DNA of 64,000 nucleotides from Kribbella sp. VKM Ac-2569 (GTDB taxonomy: Bacteria; Actinomycetota; Actinomycetes; Propionibacteriales; Kribbellaceae). Shown here in pieces: positions 1-7,196 of this stretch. The notes beneath the pieces are model-generated. The model was not told where the DNA came from and did no database searches. It was given only the letters and a program-made list of their open reading frames with translations. The translations under genes and the position numbers were made by a program. Position 1 is the first letter of the stretch; each line of letters opens with the position of its first letter. The stretch spans positions 124,001-188,000 of the forward strand of contig NZ_SGXJ01000007.1 in NCBI RefSeq assembly GCF_004216905.1. Direction: 5' to 3'.

Positions 1-76
1 GCAGGAAGGTGATGCCGGCGATCACCACGACGAGTACCAGACAGGCGACCAGCCGGCGCCCGATGAATCCGAGCAT
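1..76 (-). CDS. ABC transporter permease, DppB-like (5' end only)
   Basis: Only the first 25 codons lie in the window. They begin MLGFIGRRLVACLVLV and continue as a hydrophobic stretch, which is how DppB/OppB-type permeases start: a short basic cytoplasmic end followed by the first membrane helix. The ATG is four bases after the stop of the family 5 binding protein gene, so the two are surely co-transcribed. The permease assignment rests on this N-terminus plus its neighbour; the rest of the gene is outside the window. Confidence 0.75.
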   Translation of the reverse strand, partial: MLGFIGRRLVACLVLVVVIAGITFL

Positions 77-80
77 GCCA

Positions 81-1595
81 TCACTCCTTCGGGGAGAACG
101 AGCTGATGCCGGGCGCCACGTTGTAGGCCTGCATGGCGACCGCGGTCTTCGCATCGCTCAGGTAGACGCTGTTCTCGCGGTACCACGGATCGAACCAGGC
201 ATTGTCGACGAGCCACTTGCTGACCGCCTTCATCGCGGCCGGCAGCTGTGCCTCCGATGCGTTCTGGGCGGTGGCGAGCAGCTTGTCCAGCTGCGGGTCG
301 CCGGCCTTCAGCGGGTTCCACGGCGATTTGCGGGTGACGGCCTTCTGGATGTCCTGCCACGCGGACTGGCTGCCCAGCGTCATGAACACCACCGGGTACT
401 TGCCGGACAGGATCTCCGGAATGACCGCATTGACCGGGACCTTGACCCATTTCACCCTGATACCGACCGCGGCCAGTTGCTGCTCGATGATCGCGTTGTA
501 CTGCGCGAACCCGGGCGACTCCGGCATCGTGATCGAGAAGCCTGATCCGTAGCCGGCCTCGGCGAGGAGCTGCTTGGCCTTCGACGGGTCGTAGTTGTAG
601 GTGCTGTCGAGCGACTTGTCGTACCCGTCGCCGGCGGCGTTGAAGATCTGGGTGGTCAGCGCACCTTCACTGTGCGAGACGTTCTTGAGGATCGCCTCCC
701 GGTCGAACGCGAAGTTGATCGCCTTCCGGACCCGCAGGTCCTTCAACGCCGGCACCAGCTTGCCCTCGCGGTCCATCAGCAGCAGGCCGTTCCAGTTGAC
801 CGGCGTCGTGTTGACCGTCAGTCCCGTGCGTTTGGCGTCAGCGAGCGAGTTCGTGTCCGTCAGTGTCGCGTTCAGCTGCCCGGACTTGAGGGCGTTCAGC
901 CGTGCGGTCACGTCGGTCATCGGCTTGATAACGATCTTGTCGTACGGGAAGGCGGCGGCGTTCCAGTAGCCCGGGTTCCGCTTGTACGTATAGGTGCTCC
1001 CGGCAACGGTCCCGGTCTTGTCCAGCACGTACGGGCCGCTGCCGACCGGCACGGTCGCGACGGTGGCCGACTTGAGCGACTTGGGGCTCGCCATCACGCC
1101 GCCGACGCTGGCCAGGTAGTCGATCAGCCCGGGGTCCGGCGCCTTCAGCTTCAGGTTCAGCTCGGTCGGGCCGACAATCTGGTACGTCGCGATCGACCGG
1201 CTCATGTACGCGTTCTGCCCGGTCCCGGCGGCGAGGTTGGTCAGGTTGTCCTTCACCACGGTCGCGTCGAACGGCGTGCCGTCGGTGAACTTCACGCCGC
1301 TCTTCAGCTTCAGGTTGAGCGTGGTGCGCTTGGCGTCGTACGCCCAGGACGTCGCGAGCCAGGGCTTCAGCTTGTTGTCCTTGTCGCGGGTCAGCAGCGT
1401 GTCGAAGACCGGTGACCAGTACTGCATCTGGTTGCCGATGTTCAGCTGGGTGGGGTCGAAGGAGTTGTTGTCGAGGACGTTCGCGATCGTCAGCGTCCTC
1501 GCGGCGGACGAACTCGCACTGGTGCCGGAACAGGCGCCGGCGCCGACGACGAGTGCGGCAGCGGCGAGTAACGCGCTGCAGCGGCGGATGAGCAT
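81..1595 (-). CDS. ABC transporter substrate-binding lipoprotein, SBP family 5
   Basis: A 504-residue extracytoplasmic solute-binding protein of the DppA/OppA/NikA family (SBP_bac_5), which captures peptides, nickel or sugar oligomers for an ABC importer. The N-terminus has basic residues, a hydrophobic core and a lipobox ending at Cys22 (AGAC), so it is lipid-anchored outside the membrane. The family 5 fold is visible in the segments FDTLLTRD, WATSWAYD, VKFTDGTPFDATVVKDNL and VRKAINFAFDREAI. The chosen ATG has a strong site, AAGGAG, which overlaps the TAA stop of the sulfatase upstream. A much longer in-frame extension exists but is antisense to sulfatase sequence. The neighbouring sulfatase suggests a sulfated substrate rather than peptides; this is inference. 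Confidence 0.92.
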   Translation of the reverse strand: MLIRRCSALLAAAALVVGAGACSGTSASSSAARTLTIANVLDNNSFDPTQLNIGNQMQYWSPVFDTLLTRDKDNKLKPWLATSWAYDAKRTTLNLKLKSGVKFTDGTPFDATVVKDNLTNLAAGTGQNAYMSRSIATYQIVGPTELNLKLKAPDPGLIDYLASVGGVMASPKSLKSATVATVPVGSGPYVLDKTGTVAGSTYTYKRNPGYWNAAAFPYDKIVIKPMTDVTARLNALKSGQLNATLTDTNSLADAKRTGLTVNTTPVNWNGLLLMDREGKLVPALKDLRVRKAINFAFDREAILKNVSHSEGALTTQIFNAAGDGYDKSLDSTYNYDPSKAKQLLAEAGYGSGFSITMPESPGFAQYNAIIEQQLAAVGIRVKWVKVPVNAVIPEILSGKYPVVFMTLGSQSAWQDIQKAVTRKSPWNPLKAGDPQLDKLLATAQNASEAQLPAAMKAVSKWLVDNAWFDPWYRENSVYLSDAKTAVAMQAYNVAPGISSFSPKE

Positions 1596-1605
1596 GATCG
1601 GCTCC

Positions 1606-3189
1606 TTAACGTGCGGGTGCTGCGATCGGGACGTCTGCGCTGGGCTCGTGGCCGAGCCGCCAGGTCTTGACCCAGATCGGTGCGGGTGGGGTGAAGGGGG
1701 CGGTGTAGAGCTGCCACCGACGGCTGTCCGCCGTGGGAGGGTCGGTCGTCCAGCCGATCGTGGAGCCGTCTGTCGTCCCCGTGAGCGCCACCAGGCCGTC
1801 TCGGTTGCCGACTTCGGGTTCCGCGGCGCGTGGACGTCGTCCGTCGGGACGCCATCGCGCGAGCAGGTCGCGCTCCGGTCTGGTGCCGAGATCGCCGACC
1901 TCGGCCAGCCACGTGTCGAGCGCGGAGGCGAGCCGCTGCTGTACGTCGGCGTACCCGGGCAACCCGGCGAGGTTGTGCTCCTCGTGCGGATCGTTCCGGA
2001 GGTCGTACAGTTCCTCCGGCGCACGTTTGCTTGCGGCAACGATCGAGCGTTGCAGATCGGTGAGGATCGACGGCGGTTCGCCGAACGCCAGCTGTTGCTG
2101 GGCTTCCTGCGCGAACAGCCGGCGGAGTTCCTTCCAGGTCCACAGGTTGTCCGGGTACTCGGTGTGGCCCATCGGAGAACGGTCCGGATGCAGATGGCGG
2201 GTGTAGCGGAACCGGCGGTCACGGATCGAGCGGGAGGTGTCCTCGGCCTCACCCATCCGGTCCCGGGCGCTCACGACGTACTCGCTGCGGTCCTGGATCT
2301 GTCCGTCGGGCCCGAGGATCACCTCGCCGTGCATGTGGCTCGGTACCTCGAGGCCGCACATCGCGAGCATCGTCGGCGCCAGATCCATCAGCGCGACCGG
2401 TTCGGCGTACGTCGATCCGCGCGCGATCCGCTCCGGCCAGCGGACGATCAACGGCTCGCGGAACCCGAGCTCGGTCGCCCACCGCTTGCCGCGCGGCATC
2501 CCGAGCCCGTGGTCGCTCCAGAACACGACGATCGTGTTGTCCGCGAGCCCGTCCTCCTCGAGCTGGTCGAGGAGGGTGCCGACCCAGTGGTCCATCTGAC
2601 TGATCAGCTCGAGATAGCGGCGCCACGACGTCCGGTACACCTCGGTGTCCGGGTGGTACGGCGGTACGTCGGCCTTCTGCACCCGCTGCGCGTCGGGCGT
2701 CTTGCCCGCGAACTCCTCGTCGCTCAAGTAGATCTGCGACTCGTGCGTGATCAGGCTGTGGAAGGCCATGAAGAACGGCTGCTCCGGGTCCTCGCGCAGC
2801 CGCCAGTGTGCGTGGTCGCCGAGTTCGTCGTACACCGGTTCGGGAACGTCGACCTGGAAGTCGGTGAATGCGGTGTTGCCGGTCCAGTAGCCCGCGGCAC
2901 GGAAGTACTCGGGGAGCAGGCGGACCTCCGGCGGGGGAGTGGCGCGCGTTCGCATGTGCATGGTGCCGATCGCCGGCGGGAAGCAGCCGGTGACGATCGC
3001 GCTCCTGGACGGACCGCACACCGGCGCCGCGGCGAAGGCCTGCTCGAACAGCAGCCCGTCGGCGGCGAGCGCGTCGAGGCGCGGCGTGGACGCCTGCTCG
3101 GCACCCGGCCAGATCCCCGTGTAGCAACCGAGATGCGGGTTGATGTCGTGCGTGCTGATCCACAGCACGTTCGGCCTGCAAGTAGGCAT
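1606..3189 (-). CDS. Sulfatase (type I, Cys-type)
   Basis: A 527-residue alkaline-phosphatase-superfamily sulfatase that hydrolyses sulfate esters or sulfamates. The signature C-G-P-S-R begins at Cys58, the residue converted to formylglycine in this family. Metal-binding elements are seen near Asp14 (STHDINPH) and in VFWSDHGLGM around residue 225. No signal peptide is visible (MPTCRPNVLWIST), so it probably acts in the cytoplasm on imported substrate. It lies 40 bases after the PadR gene and 10 bases before the binding protein gene, in one leftward operon. The start has CAGGAG eight bases upstream. Overall layout resembles sulfamidase/arylsulfatase A-like enzymes; the substrate cannot be read from sequence. 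Confidence 0.9.
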   Translation of the reverse strand: MPTCRPNVLWISTHDINPHLGCYTGIWPGAEQASTPRLDALAADGLLFEQAFAAAPVCGPSRSAIVTGCFPPAIGTMHMRTRATPPPEVRLLPEYFRAAGYWTGNTAFTDFQVDVPEPVYDELGDHAHWRLREDPEQPFFMAFHSLITHESQIYLSDEEFAGKTPDAQRVQKADVPPYHPDTEVYRTSWRRYLELISQMDHWVGTLLDQLEEDGLADNTIVVFWSDHGLGMPRGKRWATELGFREPLIVRWPERIARGSTYAEPVALMDLAPTMLAMCGLEVPSHMHGEVILGPDGQIQDRSEYVVSARDRMGEAEDTSRSIRDRRFRYTRHLHPDRSPMGHTEYPDNLWTWKELRRLFAQEAQQQLAFGEPPSILTDLQRSIVAASKRAPEELYDLRNDPHEEHNLAGLPGYADVQQRLASALDTWLAEVGDLGTRPERDLLARWRPDGRRPRAAEPEVGNRDGLVALTGTTDGSTIGWTTDPPTADSRRWQLYTAPFTPPAPIWVKTWRLGHEPSADVPIAAPAR

Positions 3190-3229
3190 AGCTGTGCTCC
3201 TGAAAGGGGGCAGCCAACGTGGCCGGCGG

Positions 3230-3817
3230 TCAGTCGACCGCGCGGATGCGCCGCTGGGAGCTGCGGCTCTGCAGCTCTTCGCGGAGCTCGATGCACCAGG
3301 CGACGTGCTGGTCCATGTACTGCGAACCGAGCTCGTGGGTCCGCTCCTCGACCAAGGCCTGGAGTTCCGCGTCGTACGGCAGCTCCGGCTCCTCGGGAAC
3401 GGAGCGGTCGCGGTCGCGGAAGCGCTTGATCTGCAGCTGCCGGGCGAGGATCTCCCGATCGAGCAGCTCGATCACCTGGTCGGGCTGGAGGAACCCGCAG
3501 AACGCGAGCCGCCCGTAGAACCCGGGATCCCGGGTGAAGATCGTGGTCGGGGAGTACGGCGCCGTGAGCCAGTCCATGAACACCGTGATCCCTTCGTCGG
3601 TGACCCGGTAGGTCTTGGCGTCCTGGGCACCCGGCCGGGGCTCGACGGTGTGCCAGACCCAGCCGCGCTCCTCCATCGACGACAGGCAGCGGTACACCTG
3701 GCTCATCTGGGTGTTGGGACGCAGGAACGTCCCGCGGGCGTCCATGTAGCGCTTGAGGTCGTACCCGGTGCTGGGGCGCATCAGCAGCACGCCGAGAAGG
3801 ATGTGCTCGAGCTTCAC
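3230..3817 (-). CDS. PadR family transcriptional regulator
   Basis: A 195-residue PadR-type repressor. The N-terminal winged helix reads KLEHILLGVLLMRPSTGYDL, followed by the recognition region (MSQVYRCLSSMEERGWV) and a wing rich in R and K; the C-terminal half (PAYDAELQALVEER-like helices) should dimerise. The GTG start is chosen because GGAGG lies six bases upstream and the family motif starts there; in-frame sequence further upstream is not PadR-like. It is the first gene of the PadR-sulfatase-ABC operon and faces the esterase gene. Two direct repeats of CACAAGTGGAATA sit just upstream, suggesting autoregulation. The ligand is unknown. Confidence 0.88.
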   Translation of the reverse strand: MKLEHILLGVLLMRPSTGYDLKRYMDARGTFLRPNTQMSQVYRCLSSMEERGWVWHTVEPRPGAQDAKTYRVTDEGITVFMDWLTAPYSPTTIFTRDPGFYGRLAFCGFLQPDQVIELLDREILARQLQIKRFRDRDRSVPEEPELPYDAELQALVEERTHELGSQYMDQHVAWCIELREELQSRSSQRRIRAVD

Positions 3818-3838
3818 GATCGCCTCCGACCGGTATGA

Positions 3839-3877
3839 CACAAGTGGAATACCCGAGAGGACACCACAAGTGGAATA
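3839..3877. promoter_or_regulatory. Direct repeat, candidate PadR operator
   Basis: CACAAGTGGAATA occurs at 3839-3851 and again at 3865-3877, 26 bases apart (about two and a half helical turns). The pair lies between the start of the PadR gene and the divergent esterase gene, where a regulator of both would bind. The repeat is seen directly; its assignment to PadR is inferred from position. Confidence 0.5.
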
Positions 3878-3956
3878 ACCCGTCAAGGGTTCGGCGCCCG
3901 GCCGGATGTGGACATCGCTTTCCGGCGGGTGCTCCGTGGGCGTAGGTTTGTCACTT

Positions 3957-4967
3957 ATGGCCATGTTCGACCTTTCCCTCGACAAGCTCCGCGAGTACCG
4001 GCCCGAGGTGGCCGCTCCCGCCGATCTGGTCGACTTCTGGCGCCGGTCCCTCGAGAAGGCGCGCGCCGACGACCTGTCCGCAACGTTCACCCCGATCGAC
4101 AACAAGCTCGCGGTGATCGACACCTACGACGTCACGTACGCCGGCTTCGGCGGCTCGCCCGTGAAGGGCTGGCTGCACGTTCCGGCCGGCACGGACGGCC
4201 CGCTGCCGACCGTCGTGCAGTACCACGGGTACTCCGGCGGCCGCGGCTTCCCGCACGCGACCACGCTGTGGGCGCAGGCCGGTTACGCCCACTTCGTGAT
4301 GGACACCCGCGGCCAGGGCTACAGCTCCGGCGGCCCCGACGGGACGCCGGACGACACGCCGTACGCCGGTCTGAACCACACGCCCGGCTTCATGACCTTG
4401 GGGATCACCGACCCGGAGACGTACTACTACCGCCGCGTGTACATCGACGCGGTGCGGGCCATCGACGCGGCGCGGACGTCGCCGTTCGTGGATCCGGACA
4501 AGCTGATCGTCAGCGGCGGCAGCCAGGGCGGCGGCATCTCGATCGCCGCGGCCGGCCTCGCGCCCATCGCGGGGATCGAGCTGCTCGGCTGCGCTCCCGA
4601 CGTACCGTTCCTGTGTCACTTCCAGCGGGCGCTGCAGATCACCGACAAGGATCCGTACGGCGAGATCACGCGGTACCTGAAGGGATTCCGGCACGACGTC
4701 GACGCCGCGCTGAACACCCTCAGCTACTTCGACGGCGTCAACCTGGGCCGGCTGGCCACGGCGCCGGCGCTGTTCTCGGTCGCGCTGATGGACGCCACCT
4801 GCCCGCCTTCGACGGTGTTCGCCGCGTTCAACCACTACGGCGCCACCGGGAGCGAGCAGAAGGACATCGAGGTCTACCACTACAACAACCACGAGGGCGG
4901 CCAGACGTACCAGCAACTCGCGCAGCTCGACTGGTTCGCCGGGATCTTCGAGGCCGCCGGGAAATAG
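3957..4967 (+). CDS. Acetyl-xylan esterase / cephalosporin-C deacetylase (CE7)
   Basis: A 336-residue alpha/beta hydrolase of carbohydrate esterase family 7, which removes acetyl groups from xylo-oligosaccharides and related molecules. The family signatures are in order: MDTRGQGYSSG near residue 116, the nucleophile elbow GGSQGG with Ser189, an acidic residue in LMDATCPPS (Asp279), and His312 in NNHEGG. These positions agree with the Ser/Asp/His triad of CE7 enzymes. No signal peptide, so it works inside the cell on imported oligomers. ATG at 3957 is used; a second ATG at 3963 is possible, and no strong ribosome site precedes either. It is divergent from the PadR-sulfatase operon and probably shares its control region. 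Confidence 0.9.
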   Translation: MAMFDLSLDKLREYRPEVAAPADLVDFWRRSLEKARADDLSATFTPIDNKLAVIDTYDVTYAGFGGSPVKGWLHVPAGTDGPLPTVVQYHGYSGGRGFPHATTLWAQAGYAHFVMDTRGQGYSSGGPDGTPDDTPYAGLNHTPGFMTLGITDPETYYYRRVYIDAVRAIDAARTSPFVDPDKLIVSGGSQGGGISIAAAGLAPIAGIELLGCAPDVPFLCHFQRALQITDKDPYGEITRYLKGFRHDVDAALNTLSYFDGVNLGRLATAPALFSVALMDATCPPSTVFAAFNHYGATGSEQKDIEVYHYNNHEGGQTYQQLAQLDWFAGIFEAAGK

Positions 4968-5062
4968 TCATCGCCGGACCGATGAGTTTTCGGTCCGGGC
5001 GGCGTTACACGGTCATGGATGTCGGTCAGACTGGACCGACGGTGACCGCGGGAGGCCGCAAG

Positions 5063-5485
5063 ATGGCACAGATGGACTGGAAACTCGAGCTCGTGATCGT
5101 GCCGGTGTCGGACGTGGATCGGGCGAAGAAGTTCTACACCGACCAGCTCGGGTTCGCCGAGGACGTCGACCATCGGGTGGGGGACTCGTTCCGGGTCGTG
5201 CAGCTCACCCCGCCCGGGTCGGCGTGCTCGATCACCATCGGCATCGGGGTGACCTCGGCGACGCCGGGCACCTACCAGGGCACGCACCTGGTGGTGAAGG
5301 ACATCGAGGCAGCGCGGGCCGAGCTGGTCGAGCGCGGCGTCGAGGTCAGCGAACCGTTCCACTTCGGTGGCCAGGGCAAACAGGACGGCCTGCACCCGGA
5401 CCGTTCCGACTACAGCACCTTCCTGTCCTTCGAGGACCCGGACGGCAACGGCTGGACGGTCCAGGAGGTAGGACACCGGCCGTGA
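5063..5485 (+). CDS. VOC family (glyoxalase/bleomycin-resistance fold) protein
   Basis: A 140-residue vicinal oxygen chelate protein. The family pattern is visible: LVIVPVSDVDRAKKFYTDQLGF at the N-terminus and FLSFEDPDGNGWTVQEV at the end, giving two babbab repeats around a possible metal site. The start has GGGAGG ahead of it. Its TGA stop overlaps the GTG start of the sigma factor gene (GTGA), so the two are translationally coupled. Proteins of this kind are often encoded next to SigG/SigX5-type sigma factors in actinobacteria, but the substrate is unknown. Confidence 0.88.
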   Translation: MAQMDWKLELVIVPVSDVDRAKKFYTDQLGFAEDVDHRVGDSFRVVQLTPPGSACSITIGIGVTSATPGTYQGTHLVVKDIEAARAELVERGVEVSEPFHFGGQGKQDGLHPDRSDYSTFLSFEDPDGNGWTVQEVGHRP

Positions 5486-6432
5486 CAACTCTGGAAGAGG
5501 CGGCGTTCGCGGGTGATGAGACCGCGTTCGCCGCCCTGGCCGGGCAGTACCGGCGGGAGCTTCACGTGCACTGCTACCGGATGCTCGGGTCGTACGACGA
5601 GGCCGAGGATGCGGTGCAGGACACGTTCTTGCGCGCGTGGCGTGCCCGCGCCTCGTACGACGGGCGCACGTACTTCCGGGCTTGGCTCTACAAGATCGCG
5701 ACGAACATCTGCCTGGACGTCGTACGGCGGCCGACCGCGAGGGACCTGGTGTGGTTGCAGCCTTACCCGGACCGTTTGCTCGACGAGATCGCTCCGTCCC
5801 ATGATCGGCCCGACGTGGTGGCCGTGGATCGGGAGACGATCGAGCTGACGTTCCTGATCGCCCTTCAGGCGTTGCCTGCTCGACAGCGGGCTGCCCTGAT
5901 CGCCCGCGACGTACTGGGCTGGTCGGCTTCGGAGACTGCCGGGCTGTTGGACACCAGCGTGGCCGCGGCGAACAGTGCACTCCAGCGAGCCCGGGTGACG
6001 ATGCAGCAACGCCTGCCCGTGCGTCGGAGCGACTGGAGTGCGCCGCAGCCGACAGCTGAGGAGCGAGAAGTGCTGGCGCGCTTCATCGACGCGCACCAGC
6101 GGTGCGACGCCGCGGCGGCGATAGCGATCGCGGCCGAGGACCTGCGGATCTCGATGCCGCCCGACCGGTTGTCGTTCGACGGCCTCACCGCATGCCTTCC
6201 GCTGTTCGAACGTGGACTCGGACCGAACCGCGAAGGCGAGTGGCGGCTGGTGCCGACGTCGGCGAACCGGTTGCCCGCGGCAGCGTCGTACCTGCTCCGT
6301 CCGGGGGACACCGTGTGGCGGGCGTTCAAGCTGGACGTGCTGCGGGTGCACGACGGAAAGATCGCCGAGATCATGACTTTCGGCTACTCCCGTTTTCCCG
6401 CCTTCGGCCTCCCTGACCGGTTGACCCCCTAG
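5482..6432 (+). CDS. ECF-type sigma-70 factor with C-terminal SnoaL-like domain (SigG/SigX5 group)
   Basis: A 316-residue RNA polymerase sigma factor. Region 2 is clear in LHVHCYRMLGSYDEAEDAVQ and FLRAWRARASYDGRTY; region 4 in ALPARQRAALIARDVLGWSA and ANSALQRARVTMQ. From about residue 200 a SnoaL/NTF2-like domain follows (FIDAHQRCDAAAAI to IAEIMTFGYSRFP), typical of the TIGR02960 (SigX5) group, where this extra domain is thought to tune activity in place of an anti-sigma factor. GTG overlaps the VOC stop; GGAGG lies 12 bases upstream. A paralogue at 54954 has the same architecture and the same coupled arrangement behind an enzyme gene. Confidence 0.92.
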   Translation: MTTLEEAAFAGDETAFAALAGQYRRELHVHCYRMLGSYDEAEDAVQDTFLRAWRARASYDGRTYFRAWLYKIATNICLDVVRRPTARDLVWLQPYPDRLLDEIAPSHDRPDVVAVDRETIELTFLIALQALPARQRAALIARDVLGWSASETAGLLDTSVAAANSALQRARVTMQQRLPVRRSDWSAPQPTAEEREVLARFIDAHQRCDAAAAIAIAAEDLRISMPPDRLSFDGLTACLPLFERGLGPNREGEWRLVPTSANRLPAAASYLLRPGDTVWRAFKLDVLRVHDGKIAEIMTFGYSRFPAFGLPDRLTP

Positions 6433-6439
6433 CCCCCGC

Positions 6440-6445
6440 TACTGT
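6440..6445 (+). promoter_or_regulatory. Candidate -10 element, leaderless start
   Basis: TACTGT lies seven bases before the ATG at 6453. This spacing would start the mRNA at or beside the start codon. A GGGGAG run also lies in the gap and could act as a ribosome site, so the leaderless reading is less sure here than at other genes. Confidence 0.4.
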
Positions 6446-6452
6446 GGGGAGC

Positions 6453-7196
6453 ATGCTGGGACTACCTACGGGGATCCAGGCCTGCTTGTTCGACCTGGAC
6501 GGTGTGCTCACCGACACCGCTGCCGTTCACGCTGCCGCATGGAAAGAGATGTTCGACGAGTTCCTTCGTGACTATGCGGCGCAGCACGGGATCGCCTTCC
6601 AGGCGTTCGACGCGCGCGCGGAGTACGACGCGTATGTCGACGGCAAGCCGCGGGCCAACGGTGTCCGGGACTTCCTCACCGCGCGCGGCATCACACTGCC
6701 GGAGGGGACCGCGGATGATCCACCGTCCGCGATGACCGTGAACGGCCTCGGCAACCGGAAGAACGAGGCCGTGCAGCGGCGGATCCGGACCGAGGGCGTG
6801 CACGTGTTCGAGGGCTCCCGGCGGTACCTGCAGGCCGCCGAGAAGGCCGGCCTCCGCCGGGCCGTGGTGTCGTCGAGCGCGAACACCCGCGAGGTGCTGG
6901 ACGTCACCGGTCTCGCGCAGTACGTCGAGCAGATCGTCGACGGTGTGACGATCCGGACCGAGGGCCTGAAAGGCAAGCCGGCGCCGGACACGTTCCTCGC
7001 CGCGGCCAAGGGCTTCGGCCTCGAGCCGTCGGAGGCGGCGGTCTACGAAGACGCACTCGCCGGCGTGTCCGCCGGCCGTGCGGGCCATTTCGGGCATGTG
7101 ATCGGTGTGGACCGCGTCGGCCAGGCCGCCGACCTGAAGTCGCACGGCGCCGACGTCGTGGTCCGCGATCTCGCTGAGCTGCTGGAGAACCAATGA
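6453..7196 (+). CDS. Beta-phosphoglucomutase-like HAD hydrolase
   Basis: A 247-residue HAD-superfamily phosphatase/mutase that should convert beta-glucose 1-phosphate to glucose 6-phosphate. Motif I is FDLDGVLTD with Asp14 and Asp16; motif II is in VVSSSAN; the late acidic motif is VYEDALAGVSAG. The cap domain contains the mutase-like segment KPRANGVRDFL. The ATG at 6453 fits the family start; GTG at 6444 is an alternative. Its stop overlaps the start of the GH65 gene (ATGA), so product and substrate of the two enzymes are linked: the phosphorylase releases the sugar phosphate that this enzyme isomerises. The same order is known in mycobacteria (the Rv3400-Rv3401 pair). Confidence 0.9.
   Translation: MLGLPTGIQACLFDLDGVLTDTAAVHAAAWKEMFDEFLRDYAAQHGIAFQAFDARAEYDAYVDGKPRANGVRDFLTARGITLPEGTADDPPSAMTVNGLGNRKNEAVQRRIRTEGVHVFEGSRRYLQAAEKAGLRRAVVSSSANTREVLDVTGLAQYVEQIVDGVTIRTEGLKGKPAPDTFLAAAKGFGLEPSEAAVYEDALAGVSAGRAGHFGHVIGVDRVGQAADLKSHGADVVVRDLAELLENQ

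Noticed and set aside
1204..3429. A 741-codon plus-strand frame opposite the sulfatase
   Set aside because: Low-complexity Arg/Gly/Val product without motifs; the sulfatase on the other strand has the full family signature.
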